Positions 1-11,039 of a stretch of 64,000 bases of DNA are shown here, one piece after another. The stretch spans positions 1,736,001 through 1,800,000 of the forward strand of contig JAGFBZ010000261.1 of assembly GCA_018398805.1 (NCBI GenBank). Direction: 5' to 3'. The translations under genes and the position numbers were made by a program. Source of the stretch: Hirundichthys speculiger. Its lineage: Eukaryota > Chordata > Actinopteri > Beloniformes > Exocoetidae. Positions within the stretch are counted from its first letter, which is position 1, and every line of letters starts with the position of its first letter. Under the pieces are notes generated by a model. The model had not been told where the DNA came from and did no database searches. It worked only from the letters and a program-made list of their open reading frames with translations.

Positions 1-64
1 CTGCTGCAGGAGGACTGTCGCTTCTGTATATGGGCTGCCACTTAAACCACTGAACTACCTTGGG
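1..64 (-). mobile_element. tRNA-derived SINE head, partial, reverse orientation
   Basis: Read on the minus strand, this stretch gives a tRNA-like 5' region: an A-box-like GGTAGTTCAGTGGTTTAAG followed by a segment ending in ACAGTCCTCCTGCAG. That last segment closely matches ACAGTCCTCTTGCAG at about 113-127 on the plus strand. The two copies therefore appear to be head-to-head copies of the same SINE family. This copy runs off the left edge of the window, so its body is not visible. The assignment rests on the resemblance to the better-preserved copy next to it. Confidence 0.5.
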
Positions 65-160
65 CTGCCCCTGTAGCGGATGGTTAGGGCAGGTGGATGA
101 CGTATATGAGACTACAGTCCTCTTGCAGGGATCACATGTTCGACTCCCAGCCTGTGACCC
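65..160 (+). mobile_element. tRNA-derived SINE, 5' half (interrupted)
   Basis: An A-box-like region around GGATGGTTAGGGCAGGTGG is followed by a B-box-like GTTCGACTCCCAGCC near 138-152, in the spacing expected for an internal RNA polymerase III promoter. Many teleost SINEs have this head followed by 'CCTGTGACCC...TGTCTTCCCC...AATAAAGG'. Here the body stops at about 160 and resumes at about 1019, so a second transposon has inserted into the SINE. The family name is not assigned. It is a repeat, not a functional tRNA. Confidence 0.65.
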
Positions 161-291
161 TATAGACCTTTTCGGGCCAGCCCCCCGGAAGTACCCCGTC
201 TGCCATTGCTGGAGTGTGCTACAGAGCTACACTTTCACCGGCTCGCAGATTAGCCAGTGTTTTTCTCTTTCTACAAATATATATTTTTATA

Positions 292-496
292 ATGTCGAGT
301 CGGTTGAGTGGGAATACATGTTCCGTCATAAACTGTGCCAACAATGGCGTGAAAATTCAACAATGGAAGAAGAAAGTATGTGAAATACACAAGTCTTTAC
401 TGCATGAAGACTGCCTTGTTTGCAGAACAAGAAGTTAGGAAGACGTGGGTGAAAAATATCAACAGAAAGGACTTTGTTCCAAATGAATACAGCCGG
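292..496 (+). pseudogene. THAP zinc-finger domain, first exon, frameshifted
   Basis: From the ATG at 292 the reading frame gives the N-terminal half of a THAP domain: a Cys-x4-Cys pair (residues 10 and 15, CSVINC) and then QQWKKKVCEIHKSLLHEDC. The frame then breaks near 410-420, and the domain continues in another frame as a segment containing RKTWVKNINRKDFVP and NEYSR, with the conserved Trp and Pro of THAP domains. The exon ends exactly at CGG/GTGAGT (497), a strong splice-donor match. THAP domains end with a further Cys-x2-His, which would lie in the next exon and is missing here. THAP domains bind DNA, and many belong to transposases. The frameshift and missing second half make this a relic. 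Confidence 0.65.
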
Positions 497-618
497 GTGA
501 GTTTTCGTTAACATTCAATCTCATACTACTCATAGTCTTGCTGAGAGTCCCGGACGATTCTGGCCGAAAGAACAGCAGTATGAGGCTACTGTAGCCCTCG
601 GCACTAGCACAAGCCTAT

Positions 619-638
619 AAATCAATCAATCAATCAAT
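619..638. repeat. (ATCA)n tetranucleotide repeat
   Basis: About four and a half copies of ATCA sit within the deleted transposon, between the THAP exon and the minus-strand exon. Confidence 0.8.
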
Positions 639-855
639 GAATTAGGGGAATGATAAAATAAATTAAATATAACATTAACACATAGCCTAATTTACCGCTA
701 GCGTTAACGTTACAGTAGCATCATCTTTATGGCTTGTTGACGTTAGTTATAGCCAGCGTTGCATTTTTCACGTATTCCCACAATTTTTAGTGTTTGGTTA
801 TGGAAATAGCATGATCTATTCCCATAATCAATCATTAAAAACAGCGATAAACTAC

Positions 856-904
856 CTTCATCTGTAACTGGAGGCCACTGCCTAACATCATCAATCCAAG
901 ACAT
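856..904 (-). pseudogene. Short N-terminal exon of the element's second protein (putative)
   Basis: On the minus strand an ATG at 904 opens MSWIDDVRQWPPVTDEG, followed by G/GTAGTT, an acceptable splice donor at 855. The MSW..DV..WP.V pattern resembles the start of the long fish transposon proteins that carry SWIM and YqaJ domains, which occur with THAP transposases. It lies just inside the right terminal repeat and points toward the THAP exon, as a convergent second gene should. Only about 16 residues survive, so the assignment depends on context. Confidence 0.35.
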
Positions 905-1018
905 GTTTGCGTTATCAGTAACAAATGCTCAACGCTGCTGTGGAGCACCGCACAGTCCAGTTATGGCGGGGCCACTAGGGGGCGCATGTCCACAATTTTC
1001 AAGTCGAAAAGGTGTATA

Positions 1019-1100
1019 ATGTGTCTTCCCCATTCTCTCTCTCTGCCCTGATTTCCTGTTTCTCACTGTGAATAAAGGCCACTATTGCCACAAAAACTTA
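1019..1100 (+). mobile_element. SINE 3' half, continuation after the insertion
   Basis: The sequence has the pattern ATGTGTCTTCCCC, a TC-rich run, TTTCCTGTTTCTCACTGTG and AATAAAGGCC, then an A-rich end. This is the tail pattern I associate with common teleost tRNA-derived SINEs. It picks up where the head at 65-160 stops. Removing 161-1018 would give a continuous SINE of about 180 bp. Confidence 0.6.
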
Positions 1101-1681
1101 GAAAAAAGAGTTACCCAGCTGTGGGCGCCTGGTCTAATCACCACGAAAGCAGCGTTTGTTTTGGGTGACACACAAAAAGATATTGGTACCACCAGCAACA
1201 GCTTTCCAACCTAACTAATTAATAAATTAAAAATGAAGGGCAACATTCCCCCTCCAAACCACCCTTAGTTTAAGAATCACTGCTTTTATTTAATTAAAGA
1301 CCCTCTCATAATGTTGTGAGGGGTCTTGGAGGATCTGAATTCAACTTTCACCCCAAATTTACCTCTCCAAGATCATAGCAATCATGTCCCTGCAGAAGGT
1401 AGCATAATTATAATTTCCTTTTGTCATAATTTTAATAACTTGCTCCCCCTAGTTTACAAATAACAAATAAGTTTACAAATAAGAACAGTAATTTTCACAC
1501 AGACATAGAGCAGGTTTTAATTAGGTATTTTGTCACCATAGATGTATATTTTTTTTTGTCTAATCAGCATAGGTCATTCCCCGACTGATTAACTTATTAA
1601 ATTAAATTCAAAAGCAGTCTAAAAGAGTTATTCATACTTCCAGCATAAGTCAGTAACAAGCTGCTATATATTTTAACCAGC

Positions 1682-1730
1682 ATATATATGTATATATGTG
1701 TGTGTGTGTGTGTGTGTATAAAATATATAT
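1682..1730. repeat. (TA)n/(TG)n microsatellite
   Basis: Alternating ATATATGTATATATG leads into about ten TG units and then back to a TA-rich stretch. This is an ordinary polymorphism-prone dinucleotide array. Confidence 0.9.
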
Positions 1731-4189
1731 ACTTACATTTGCCACCAGTTGGCTGTGGCAAACGTGAGTACTGTCTCAGGTAAAACAGGGGATCAGTGAC
1801 GTGTAACCTTATCACAGCTCTGAAAAAGCAACTCAGGGCAGCTAATACTATTATAAGCTCCAGTTGCTTCAAATGTGGGCATCTGTATTTTTAAAAAAAA
1901 AAACAACAGAAAACACTACACAGTGGATACGCCAGCCTTGACTGTGGCTCTTTTTTAACAAGGATCATATTACACCTCTAAATGCCAGTTATATCTCTCC
2001 TTAGGGCCTCGTGCTCACAACTTAGATGTGGGTAGAAAGGACATTACAAGCCGAACAGGCATTTATAGCTAAATAAAACTGAATAAAATTAATAGGAGAC
2101 TTGAAGGAAAGGCCTTTGTTACTACAAATTTCCTCACAAATGTTATGGAAAGGATAAGAATCAATGCTGAAAAGTAAATGTAATTCCTCTTTTATCTACA
2201 CTCATAAACTCCAAGATTTGTGAAATTTCACCCCGCCTTTTCATAAAGCTGCTGAAGACAGAAAAACTCATAAAAAGGCTGTTTGTGGAAGCTGTTTTCT
2301 TTCAAACATAAGTACCTGTAGTTACCAAAGGTTTTGTTGCACTAATTATGTTTACATTTATTAGATATACGATCCCTTTTATCGAGAGTTAAACAAAACT
2401 CTTTTTGAATGCCTAAATGTTTTCTAATGAGAAATGCTTCTGTGTTTTAGTGGTTTTGTTCAGAGAACTAGTTGGACAAACAACTGCTGTAATTAATTTA
2501 TTTGTACCTACAAGAAATAGTTCTTTTCAGTCTGCACTGAGTGGAGGGTTGCATTAAGAAGAGCAATGAGTAGGCTTTTTCCTTCTTCTCTTTTTTTATT
2601 TTTTTGTTTTTTTGTTTTTTTGTTCCTGCCGGCCCTTCTCTGACTAGCTGACTTCGAATGTTGGAGCCTAAACTCTGCTCCTTCATTGAAGAGAATCTTT
2701 CTTGTTCATGTTGCCTCCTTTGTCCACCTGTGACACAGTGGATTTAAAAGCGATTTGTCACATGTCTCTCTTCTTCTCGCCCACTCTCGATTCTGCCAAC
2801 TGCTTATAAAAGGAGAAAACAGAAAGCTGTAAAAAATGGGATAAAATCCATTACCATGATTACTTATGTTCTTGACTGTGACCAGGTCAAAACATATGAA
2901 AGGGAAATGTTATGAAGTAAAAAAAAAAAAAATCACCTTCTCTGTGCTGGAGAACATTTATTTGGCTGTTTGAAGTCATCACTAACTTAAAAACTATGAC
3001 AAAACACAATTGTCACTTGGGGTGGTGGCTTACATGTCCCATCTGGAAACTTCTGATTCAGTGAGCCATTGAGATTTAAAGGAGACTTTGACATCACACC
3101 CATGTCAGATTAGAATAATCCAACCTTCCTGTCTTCATTTGAACCCAACGGCACATCATGCTGCATTTTTATCTCAGAAGTAAGTTGCACAAAGCTTTAT
3201 CCCCAGTTTCAAGAGGAAATGGTGGGTTCCAAAACTGGTTGGAAACTGAGCTTCTGTAGTGTCTCTGGAGTTTCTTGGCCACAGGAAAGTTTGTCAACTC
3301 CTGAAAAAAGGCCATACGATGTCTCTTAAAAACCCCACTCTGATAGAAATCAAGTTTTGTTAACATGTTTAAAAATGTCTCAAAACGTATCACCAAAATC
3401 AGCCAACAGTGTTATGACTATTGATTTCCAAATTGAATCTGCAGTTCTCCATCTAGAAAGGCGAAGTCAGAATCATTTTACATATTTTCTACGTAAAATG
3501 TTTGAGGTATTAATTCTGAATTAACCCAGATTTAGAACCAGCGATTGTTAAGTGTATTGGAATATTATGGAGAATCATTTTCAGGGAATTTTAAGCCTGT
3601 CAATAATAGATGAGGCAGTTATTTAATGTGAAGTATATTTTTAATAGAATGAAAACACTAACTAGTGATATTTAACTACCATTATCTTGCTCTATTTTTA
3701 ACCGTGGATGTTTTTAATGGAAGTCACAGTTTCGTAATATAGGTTAAATGTAAAATGCAAATGTATCATCTATAAAGAATTTCTGGGCTCCAGCCACAGT
3801 CCATGTTCTCCTGGAGATCATATTCTCTTTAGAGTCTTGTGGTTGCGTGGCAAGCCTGAGGTCAAATCTTTCACCTTAATGAATTTATAATATGAAGACA
3901 CTGCCTGATCAGTAAATGGAATATGCAAATATTTAGCTAATATGTGACTCAGAATTAAGGTGTTTTTTTGTTTTGATTTTGTTTTTTAATTCAGAATCAA
4001 TAATTTACTAATTCACATATAGGCACACAAATGACGTGTTCTGTTCATCTGCAGTTAACTGTTATTTCAGTCTGTGGTAAAATAAGTAGTTTCTATAGCT
4101 TATATAATAGTGGATATTTAAAAGAAAAAACTGTACTATAAATATGAATCTGATACTAATTAGCTCTCCTTCCTTACATGTCTGTGGTG

Positions 4190-4360
4190 TAATACAAATG
4201 ACACTTCACTCGCCTGAAGGTGTGAATGTTCTGCCTTGTGGCTTGTCCACGGTGCCGTGCTCATCTTTTCCAGGGCATGATGGGATAGGCTCTCTGCCTC
4301 TGGAGCTGTGAGCTGGATGGGCAATATAGAAAGTGGATGAGTGGCTTTATGAGTCCTTGT
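4190..4360 (+). mobile_element. Degraded L2/Maui-type LINE 3' tail
   Basis: The segment GGCATGATGGGATAGGCTC followed by GGGCAATATAGAAAGTGGATGAGTGG resembles the fish L2-type 3' tail, whose usual form includes GGGATAGGCTCCAG, then a TATAGA...TGGATGG ending. It is more divergent than the copies at 7381 and 23805. A chance resemblance cannot be fully excluded. Confidence 0.4.
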
Positions 4361-6034
4361 AAATCGTACTCTGTAAACATGTTCTTGGACTTGGACGTGA
4401 GCACATGTGAAGGCACATCACAAGCGCCATCTGGGACGTTAAAGCTTTAACACTTTAGAATTTACATTTTTTCTCACAACACTTGGATGTGTGTGTGTGT
4501 GGATGATGCAAAAAGTTGAAGGTGGCATTTTGTCCCAAACACGTCTTCCTGCAAACATGTCCTCAGGTGTGAAGTCTTCACTACAGAGTTGTCGCTCTTG
4601 ATTTTTACTCTCAAAATCTTTTTTTTTTACTTATGCATTTGTTTTTTAGCCTGCCCATCTGTCAAGCAGAAGGCATATTCATATCCTTTCTGCTAACACA
4701 GATTACCGTCTCCATCTGATTAACACATTAGAGTGTGCACCAACTTCTTTGTGAGAAACTCCAGAAGGAGGAGTTTTGCGTGATGCTGGAGTTTCTCATC
4801 TTATATACAGTGTTGTCCTCTGGTGAAGTGAGCAGTCAAGTTTTCGACTGTGACGTTACTCTAGTGCTATTAATCCCTCAAGAACTTAATATTATTTCCT
4901 TATTACGTCTCCACATTTAGAAACGTGGAATGCTCAGCTGCATCTTTCACTCTGGGCTTTGTTTTTACACAACTGGTGCATGCTCAGCACGCTAATACGA
5001 ATTATAGCAGCATGACACGATCCTGTGAGAAAACTGTGACTCTATAAAGAGGTTATCACATCAATTTATCTCTTGATCTTCTCCAGTGACAAATATTTCA
5101 GAGGCATTTCTGAACAGATTCCTGAAGATCTTTCATGTAGAAATGACTGTCAATATCATCACTTTAGGAGATAAGCCAAATAAGCCATAAATGTGAGGTA
5201 TCTTATGTTTGAAAGGGGCTTAATGACACAGGTATGGCTCACCATAACTACGCAAACATTTTCACTCCCAGTGAACTATATTCGCTTTACTCTAAGCTTC
5301 GAGCATCTACAACCTCTTTCTGCCCTCCCTGCTTGCTTCCACAACCACCTTGGAGATCCAATGCAGTCTCAGGTTAACAGGTCGATGGAGAAGTCCATAT
5401 CTGGACCTGCACCATCCCCCTGACCCCTCAGAGACTTACTGAGGGCAACGAGCTCAGAGGGTGTTTAAATGGAGGTCCTGTTAACCCCTATTACCCTCTG
5501 CAGCACTGTACTGTAGGATTAGCAGAATACAAACTGCCCTCTCCGCCACAGCTCCCACACCTCCCACTGCAAGAGTTGCTGATGCCGAGAAACAGTGAAA
5601 TATGATTTGGAGCTGAGCAGGTGTTTACTGCATGTTAAACAGTGTCCTGCTGCTCATTATGCAGGCCTTAATGGTGGGAAGACATTAGCAGACAGTGTGA
5701 AATTGTAAATTCGCGGATGGAGATGAAGCACACTCGAGATCTTATTACTGGTCTGTATCATGTGACCCTTGTAGAAGTTCAGATTTTTGTATGTAATCGG
5801 GCAAGAGGAGGCTGATCAATAATTTTATAATCTAGAGTTTCTTCATGTTGCACTTTGTGTGAAATCAAAACACATTGCAAATCAGCAAGAGCTGATATTC
5901 TGTGAGCCAAAAACTGTCCACAGCTCTGTCACAGTTTTTATTATTGTTTGATAATAATACAAGATGGTGTGCTTTATAAATCAAACAGGATATTTACCAT
6001 TAGTTAGATATTTCTACATTTTCTTCATGAAAAC

Positions 6035-6550
6035 TGTCACAGTCTGCCCTGCCAGCTCATGCTGTGGTGGGGGAGTACTCACCTCTCTGCCACACCTCCT
6101 CATCAGCTCCAGTTGTCCTCACCTGCTTTGCCTCAGCTGCAGCTCATCTCTGCTCGTCAGCCAGCCAGCATTTAAGCTGCACTGTTCCCTCAGTCAGTGC
6201 CAGATTGTATTTGCGCCCATGCCTGACTTTCCAGCACGTACTATCAGCGTGCCTACCTGTTATCGACTCGACTTGCCTCTGACCATCGCTTCTGTCCCAG
6301 CCCCGGTGGATCCTCCAGCCTTCGAGTATTGGCTGCCATGTTCTCCATTCATCGCCTGCCTGTGGCTGGTAGGGACTCTGGCTGTTCCTGTTTCTCCAAG
6401 GACTCACCTGGTCCCCTCCACCCGCCCCGCTCAGGTCCTCCGGCGACACCATCTAATCAGCTGTGGAGTCTGCAAACTTAAAAAGACTGTTCTGAAACTT
6501 TACTCGTGTTGGTTGTGCTGCTATTGGGTCCGCTCTACATCCGTTACACA
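6035..6550 (+). mobile_element. Putative solo LTR, gypsy-type
   Basis: The block starts TGTCACAGTCTGCCC and ends CCGTTACACA, fitting the TG...CA termini of LTRs. It has the C/T-rich, CAG-poor composition seen in fish gypsy-type LTRs. It contains a TATA-like CATTTAAGCTGC followed by a 'CAGTCAGTGCCAGATTGT' stretch, and close to the end GTTGTGCTGCTATTGGGTCC, a pattern common at the 3' side of such LTRs. No gag-pol sequence adjoins it, so it is solo. The flanks (AAAC on the left, AAACC on the right) only loosely suggest a short target duplication. The 203-residue open frame across it has no domain and is incidental. Confidence 0.55.
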
Positions 6551-7165
6551 AACCAGTACAATCTTAGTGCTCTAGCAAAAGATTTGTTCATTCTTGATTT
6601 GTTGATCAATCATTTCATCTACATGTAATATTTCTGTTTTACTTTTTTATCCATTATGAGAAGTATAAATGTTAAGTTTACAATGGCATGCTGCATGAGA
6701 GACAGTTGACTAGTTCTCACATCTCAGAGTCGTCACTACACAAACTTGAGCATTTTACTTGGAAAAGACATCATTCATTTCATCCAGTGTTGTCACAAAA
6801 TAAAACAAATTCAATATTCCTTTGTCTCTGCCACATTAACACCCCAAAAAACTCTAATATAGCCCTTTAAGCCACAACCTATACTTTTAGCACCTTTAAC
6901 CTTAAAAACATGTCATGAACTGACAATGTTGTCTCTGCATCAGAGACACTGAAGTCGTCTTATTTGTATCAGTAGGAAGGAATAAGATTTGAAAAAGCTG
7001 TTGGAAAAACTGACATTTGCACTTGTGTTTTTAACACTATAGATTAATAACTACAGCTGCCACAACTGCTGACCAGACATCCTCTGACCTCAAGAGAATA
7101 AAAACGTCTGCAAGTAATACGGTGATGCGTAATCGAGAGGTAGAGCCGTTTGTGCACATCCACAT

Positions 7166-7185
7166 GTGACCATGTGGACGCACAT
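7166..7185. repeat. Short inverted repeat
   Basis: TCCACATG and CATGTGGA form 8-bp perfect arms around TGAC, within the same transposon-like segment. Confidence 0.7.
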
Positions 7186-7338
7186 TTGTGCCAGTTGGAC
7201 ACGCTCTTTTACGCGCCGACATGCAAGTTGCGCTTTTCGCAAACTCGGTATTTTCCATCGCGGGTTTAGGGTAGCAGCTGTTCTGAAACTGTACCGAATC
7301 CATACTGAAACCATGACACAAAAATCACGGTACGGACT

Positions 7339-7373
7339 GTACCGTGAGCCACCTGTACAGTGGCTCACGGTAC
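7339..7373. repeat. Perfect hairpin, 14-bp arms
   Basis: GTACCGTGAGCCAC and GTGGCTCACGGTAC are perfect inverted arms around a 7-base loop, CTGTACA. A further ACGGTAC copy at 7327-7333 can pair with GTACCGT at 7339-7345, so alternative foldings exist. It lies at the right end of the transposon-like segment. Confidence 0.9.
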
Positions 7374-7380
7374 GCCCCTA

Positions 7381-7552
7381 CTAGATTGCCTGTAGGAGTG
7401 ATTGTGAGTGTGAATGGTTATGTGGCCCTGTGATGGACTGGTGACCTGTCCAGGGTGCACCCCTGCCTTTCACCTGAAGAGAGCTGGGACTCCAGTAGAT
7501 CCCCGTAACCCTGTGTAGGATTAAGCGGGCATAGATAATGGATGGATGGAAA
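7381..7552 (+). mobile_element. L2/Maui-type LINE 3' tail
   Basis: The sequence runs CTAGATTGCCTGTAGGAGTG, GATGGACTGGTGACCTGTCC, CACCTGAAGAGAGCTGGGA and GGGCATAGATAATGGATGG. It is the same subfamily as 23805-24095, sharing CCTGCCTTTCACCTGAAGAG. These are non-coding 3' ends of fish L2-type retrotransposons, often copied as 5'-truncated fragments. Its left side is cut by the hAT-like segment. Confidence 0.75.
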
Positions 7553-10539
7553 GCTGTTTGTTAGCAAAACTTTGAACTTGGGCACCAGATCCCAGCATAT
7601 TTAACAGAAGGTCATCTGGATACAGGTTTTATGTATTTTGATTGATTTATTTATAGATTTTCTCATAAATGCAAGTATAAATGTGATCACTGTTAGGATT
7701 TATTTTACTATTTATACAGTCAAGTTTATTTTGCAACATGAAAAGTAAAACCTGTTGGTTAAGTTTGTCAGGGTCCTGACATATTTGTGTCATGTTTGAA
7801 TGAGCTCCCTAAACAGCACCGTCTTGGCTCCCACATCATGATTTTCTCTGTGATCATTAATGCAGGAGCTAAAATGATTTACCTTCACAGTGTCCGATTC
7901 AAATGAACAGTAGAAAACTATATTTTTTGACAACGCATTGAGCTTCAGCTGTGGCTTCTGACCTCGATCTGATTATGTAAAAGTATATCCAGCTTTCATT
8001 CGCAGTAGTTTTGCTTTGAAGAATGCAGCATGCTTGTAACGCCGGTAACACATTAACATGAATTGTTTTAACAGACTGTAGTGTGTCATACCTTACTTAA
8101 AGTACAGTCTAATATCACATGCACTGTTGGTCTCTCCATCACTGTGATAGATATGTCTGAATGAAGAGTGAGGAAAATTGAGGAATGTCTGAAAGACTGA
8201 ATGCTGATGATATGATTGATGGTGTCATTAATGTTACCGATCTCATGTTTTCACAATTTCTCCCAGTGAATAAATCATTACACAGTGTGTGCAATTCTCT
8301 AGATAGTCAAACTCCTGCCTAGACAGATATGCTTTAGGCTTTTTCCCGACGGCATCCTGGTTTGTTGTTCATTTGGTTGTTTATACATTCGATAAAATAA
8401 TCATCAGTCTTTAACAGTCATCAACTTTCATCTTAGCCCTGCTCATACAAGGAACCGGAGTCAGAACCACGAGAAAAGTAGCTATTATTTTTCTGCTCGA
8501 ACTCCTCCTCTTTCCTCATCTCCCTGTCCTCTCCAGTGTGTTTTTCTCTCCTGTTCCTGTTCTCTTTCTTTGCACTCACTCTGCTTCAATTGATCATCCT
8601 ATTTTCTGTCATCTTTTCTTCCAGGATTTCTCTGTCTTTTTCTCATCTAAGACTGCTACAGAGGAGTCTAATATGAAGCTCTCGGTTGATGGATGGCCAG
8701 AGCAACTTAAGCACACTCTCTTTGTGCGCCTTAGTGTGTATGTGCTTGCATTCTTGTCTATGTTCATTTTTAATGTCTAAAAGATAGTGTGTGTGTGTGT
8801 GTGATGTGTCAGTGTGCATATCTGTTTCTTACCCTGCAGCTGTACAAGTCAGTAACTGTCAGTCTGATTTCTATGGGAGACAGATGCAAAGATTAGAGTA
8901 TTGTGTGAGCTGCAGTACGAACCTGGTGTGTTGTGGCAGAGCTTCAATTAAAGTGAACTGGCTCCTGAGACAGGAGTGGTGGCCATCCGCCATGCTGCAG
9001 ACACACAGTCAGTTCACCGGGATCGATCAAATGGCTCGACTATACAACGCTCGGTGACAGCGTATGACCTGATGGAAAATAGTGGAGGAGGCAGACGGTG
9101 CACGGAAAAACAAACATTGCATTCAACCTGCAAATTGATGCACACAAGCAACTCCTTTGCAAATATTTATAGATCCGATCAGATTGCAGGTGTTTTGGAA
9201 GAAGGTCGCTGTGATTACTGGAACTCCTGGAGCTGTATACTGTGTATGTATAAACAGAAAATGATATTTTATAGAAAATAGCCACGCTGTGTTTTGCGTG
9301 ACTGCACACCAGCCGCTGAAATTGCTTCACTCTGTCACTCTTTACTTGCATCCATATTGTTGCCACCTTACTTTTAGACAACTGTGTCCATGTACTTTTA
9401 GGATTATTTATCAGAGTGCCATCTTATTTTTCTCGGAGATTATTCCAGACCATCAGCATCATGTGACATCAGCTGCGCATTTCCTGGAGAATAAATGTGC
9501 TGAGAACTTATTTGGTTTTTGCATAGCAACAGCACTAAATCAATTTCTCATGCAGTTCATAAACTAAATCTAAATATTTACTTAAATAACCAAGATGGAA
9601 TACCATAAGTCTCCAATGGCTTTATTTTGATCTAGGTTTCTTTAAAAGGGAAAGTAATTATCAGCAGTTGCTTAGGTTGACTGCAGTAATAATGTAAATT
9701 ACTTACACCTTTTATTCATTTTATTATTATTTATTACTTACTAGCAATAGAGGTGAGATACGCTAACTCATATATTAAATTTTAATTAACAGTAACTCCT
9801 GCTAGGACGGCATCCTTACATTTTATTAAATGAAATTCATATTTTCCATAAAGACCTAAATTATATTTGAGACATTAAAGGAGTCGTTTGTAGACATCTG
9901 CAGGTACGTTCAGTTCAGCAGAGCCTCATAGCCTCTGTAAGAACATAACTTGAGAGTGAACATATACTCAGCTGGTTATTCTCACCAGCGTCATTTTAAG
10001 AGTTAAAAGCCCTACCTGCACAGTACTAAACAGCACAGAAGTCACCATCAAGCTTTCGCATAGCACTTAAAGGAGACCAAAAACAGAACTAAAATGGAAG
10101 TACATACTGATCTTAAGTTTTTCAAATTAAAGCTTAAGATCTTCCCTAGCTCCTTGACATGTTAATATTCAACTCTTTGGTAGTATCAGCTTAGTAAAAC
10201 ATCATATAAATATTGTGCTCTGTTTTATTATCCTAGTTCAAACGAATGAGTTGGGAGAAATGTACAGAGACGAAGCAACAATGAACAATAGTAAAAGATC
10301 AAACAGTTTTGGGACAGTGTTATGATCATCTACCAAGTTTGATCAGAAAACTGCACCTGCTCCAGAAGTACATCCCTCCAAGTGTTTATGTGAGTCTCAT
10401 TCCCAGAAGGTCTTGTTCTGAGCTCAAACAAAAGCTTCTCTATGCTTCTCAAATCTGTACCGACTGCAACACCAAATCTCAGTCAAAAACAGACTGATGC
10501 ATATATGGACAAGTTGAATGAGGTTGGTTTCTCACTGCC
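7553..10539. other. Unique non-coding sequence
   Basis: No recognisable domain appears in any frame. A short (GT)n run lies near 8788-8803. Nothing else repeats clearly within the window. Confidence 0.6.
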
Positions 10540-10700
10540 CCTGTTTAGATCGGCCCAAATGTGCAGTTCACTTGGGTCAGTGTGAACACAAAAACAGCAC
10601 TCTGGTGCACACCAAAATAGCTGCGAGGAAAGCGGACGAAATGCGGTGGGACCTCAGGTTGACCCAGCTAGTACAAGCTGTACAACATATGTTTGAACAA
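10540..10700. mobile_element. Possible fish MITE fragment
   Basis: The stretch CAGTTCACTTGGGTCAGTGT followed by GAACACAAAAAC and CTCTGGTGCACACCAAA resembles a dispersed fish MITE that has 'gcagtgtgaacac...ctctggtgcgcaccaaa' near its end. No terminal repeat pair or target duplication could be located, so this is a recognition-only call. Confidence 0.3.
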
Positions 10701-11039
10701 AAGTGGCTTCTGCAGTGCTGGACATCACACTGTTGGTTGTGAAGGAGAACGTAAATATGACAAAAGAAAGTAACGCCAGCAGGTGCGGGCAAACAACTTA
10801 CAACCACTTTGTTTACAAGCTGTTTAGCTCATCTAGAGTGGTACAAACATATAGTAGAGAAAAAAGGCCAACTCTGGGTCAACAGCACAGAGTTGCTGTC
10901 ATTAACTGACTGACAACATAATGTGAACATGAAACGAACTAACTGAAAAATTATTCAGCGTAATTTAGTGGCACCAACAGCCTTATTGTTGAATTCCTTC
11001 TCTGGAAGAGTCTTTGTATCAAATGTTTACTCACAGGTG

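Larger units (their letters stand above)
161..1018. mobile_element. Internally deleted ISL2EU-like DNA transposon nested in a SINE
   Basis: The ends are inverted: the left end begins TATAGACCTTTTCGG (161-175) and the right end, read in reverse complement, begins TATACACCTTTTCGA (1018-1004), 13 of 15 identical. Similarity continues weakly inward, with a CCCC-rich block on both sides. The interior holds a THAP-domain first exon on the plus strand (292-496) and, facing it, a short coding start on the minus strand (904-856). Known ISL2EU elements encode a THAP-containing transposase plus a YqaJ-type nuclease, and the convergent gene starts fit such an element with its middle deleted. Classification is from recall of the family, not a search. 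Related THAP-bearing superfamilies such as Kolobok remain possible. Confidence 0.5.
1101..6034. other. Mostly unique AT-rich non-coding sequence
   Basis: No protein with recognisable domains is visible on either strand, and the open frames are short and unrelated to known families. Contained items are a possible hAT-type end at 1251-1281 (AGTTTAAGAATCACTG at its right edge), a (TG)n array, T-rich runs near 2580-2625, a poly-A near 2920-2931 and a weak L2-like tail at 4190-4360. Confidence 0.6.
7090..7380. mobile_element. DNA-transposon end with hairpins, hAT-like
   Basis: The right end, read in reverse, begins TAGGGGCGTACCGTGAGCC, in the style of hAT terminal repeats. The inner part repeats CGGTAC/GTACCG motifs several times (CTGTACCGAATCCATACTG, ATCACGGTACGG), as in fish hAT-related elements. 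The left terminus is not found, so the left boundary is approximate. It abuts the L2 tail beginning at 7381. Confidence 0.4.

Noticed and set aside
5964..6575. A 203-residue plus-strand open frame, the longest in the window
   Set aside because: It lies across the putative LTR, shows no domain and has a composition set by the C/T-rich repeat.
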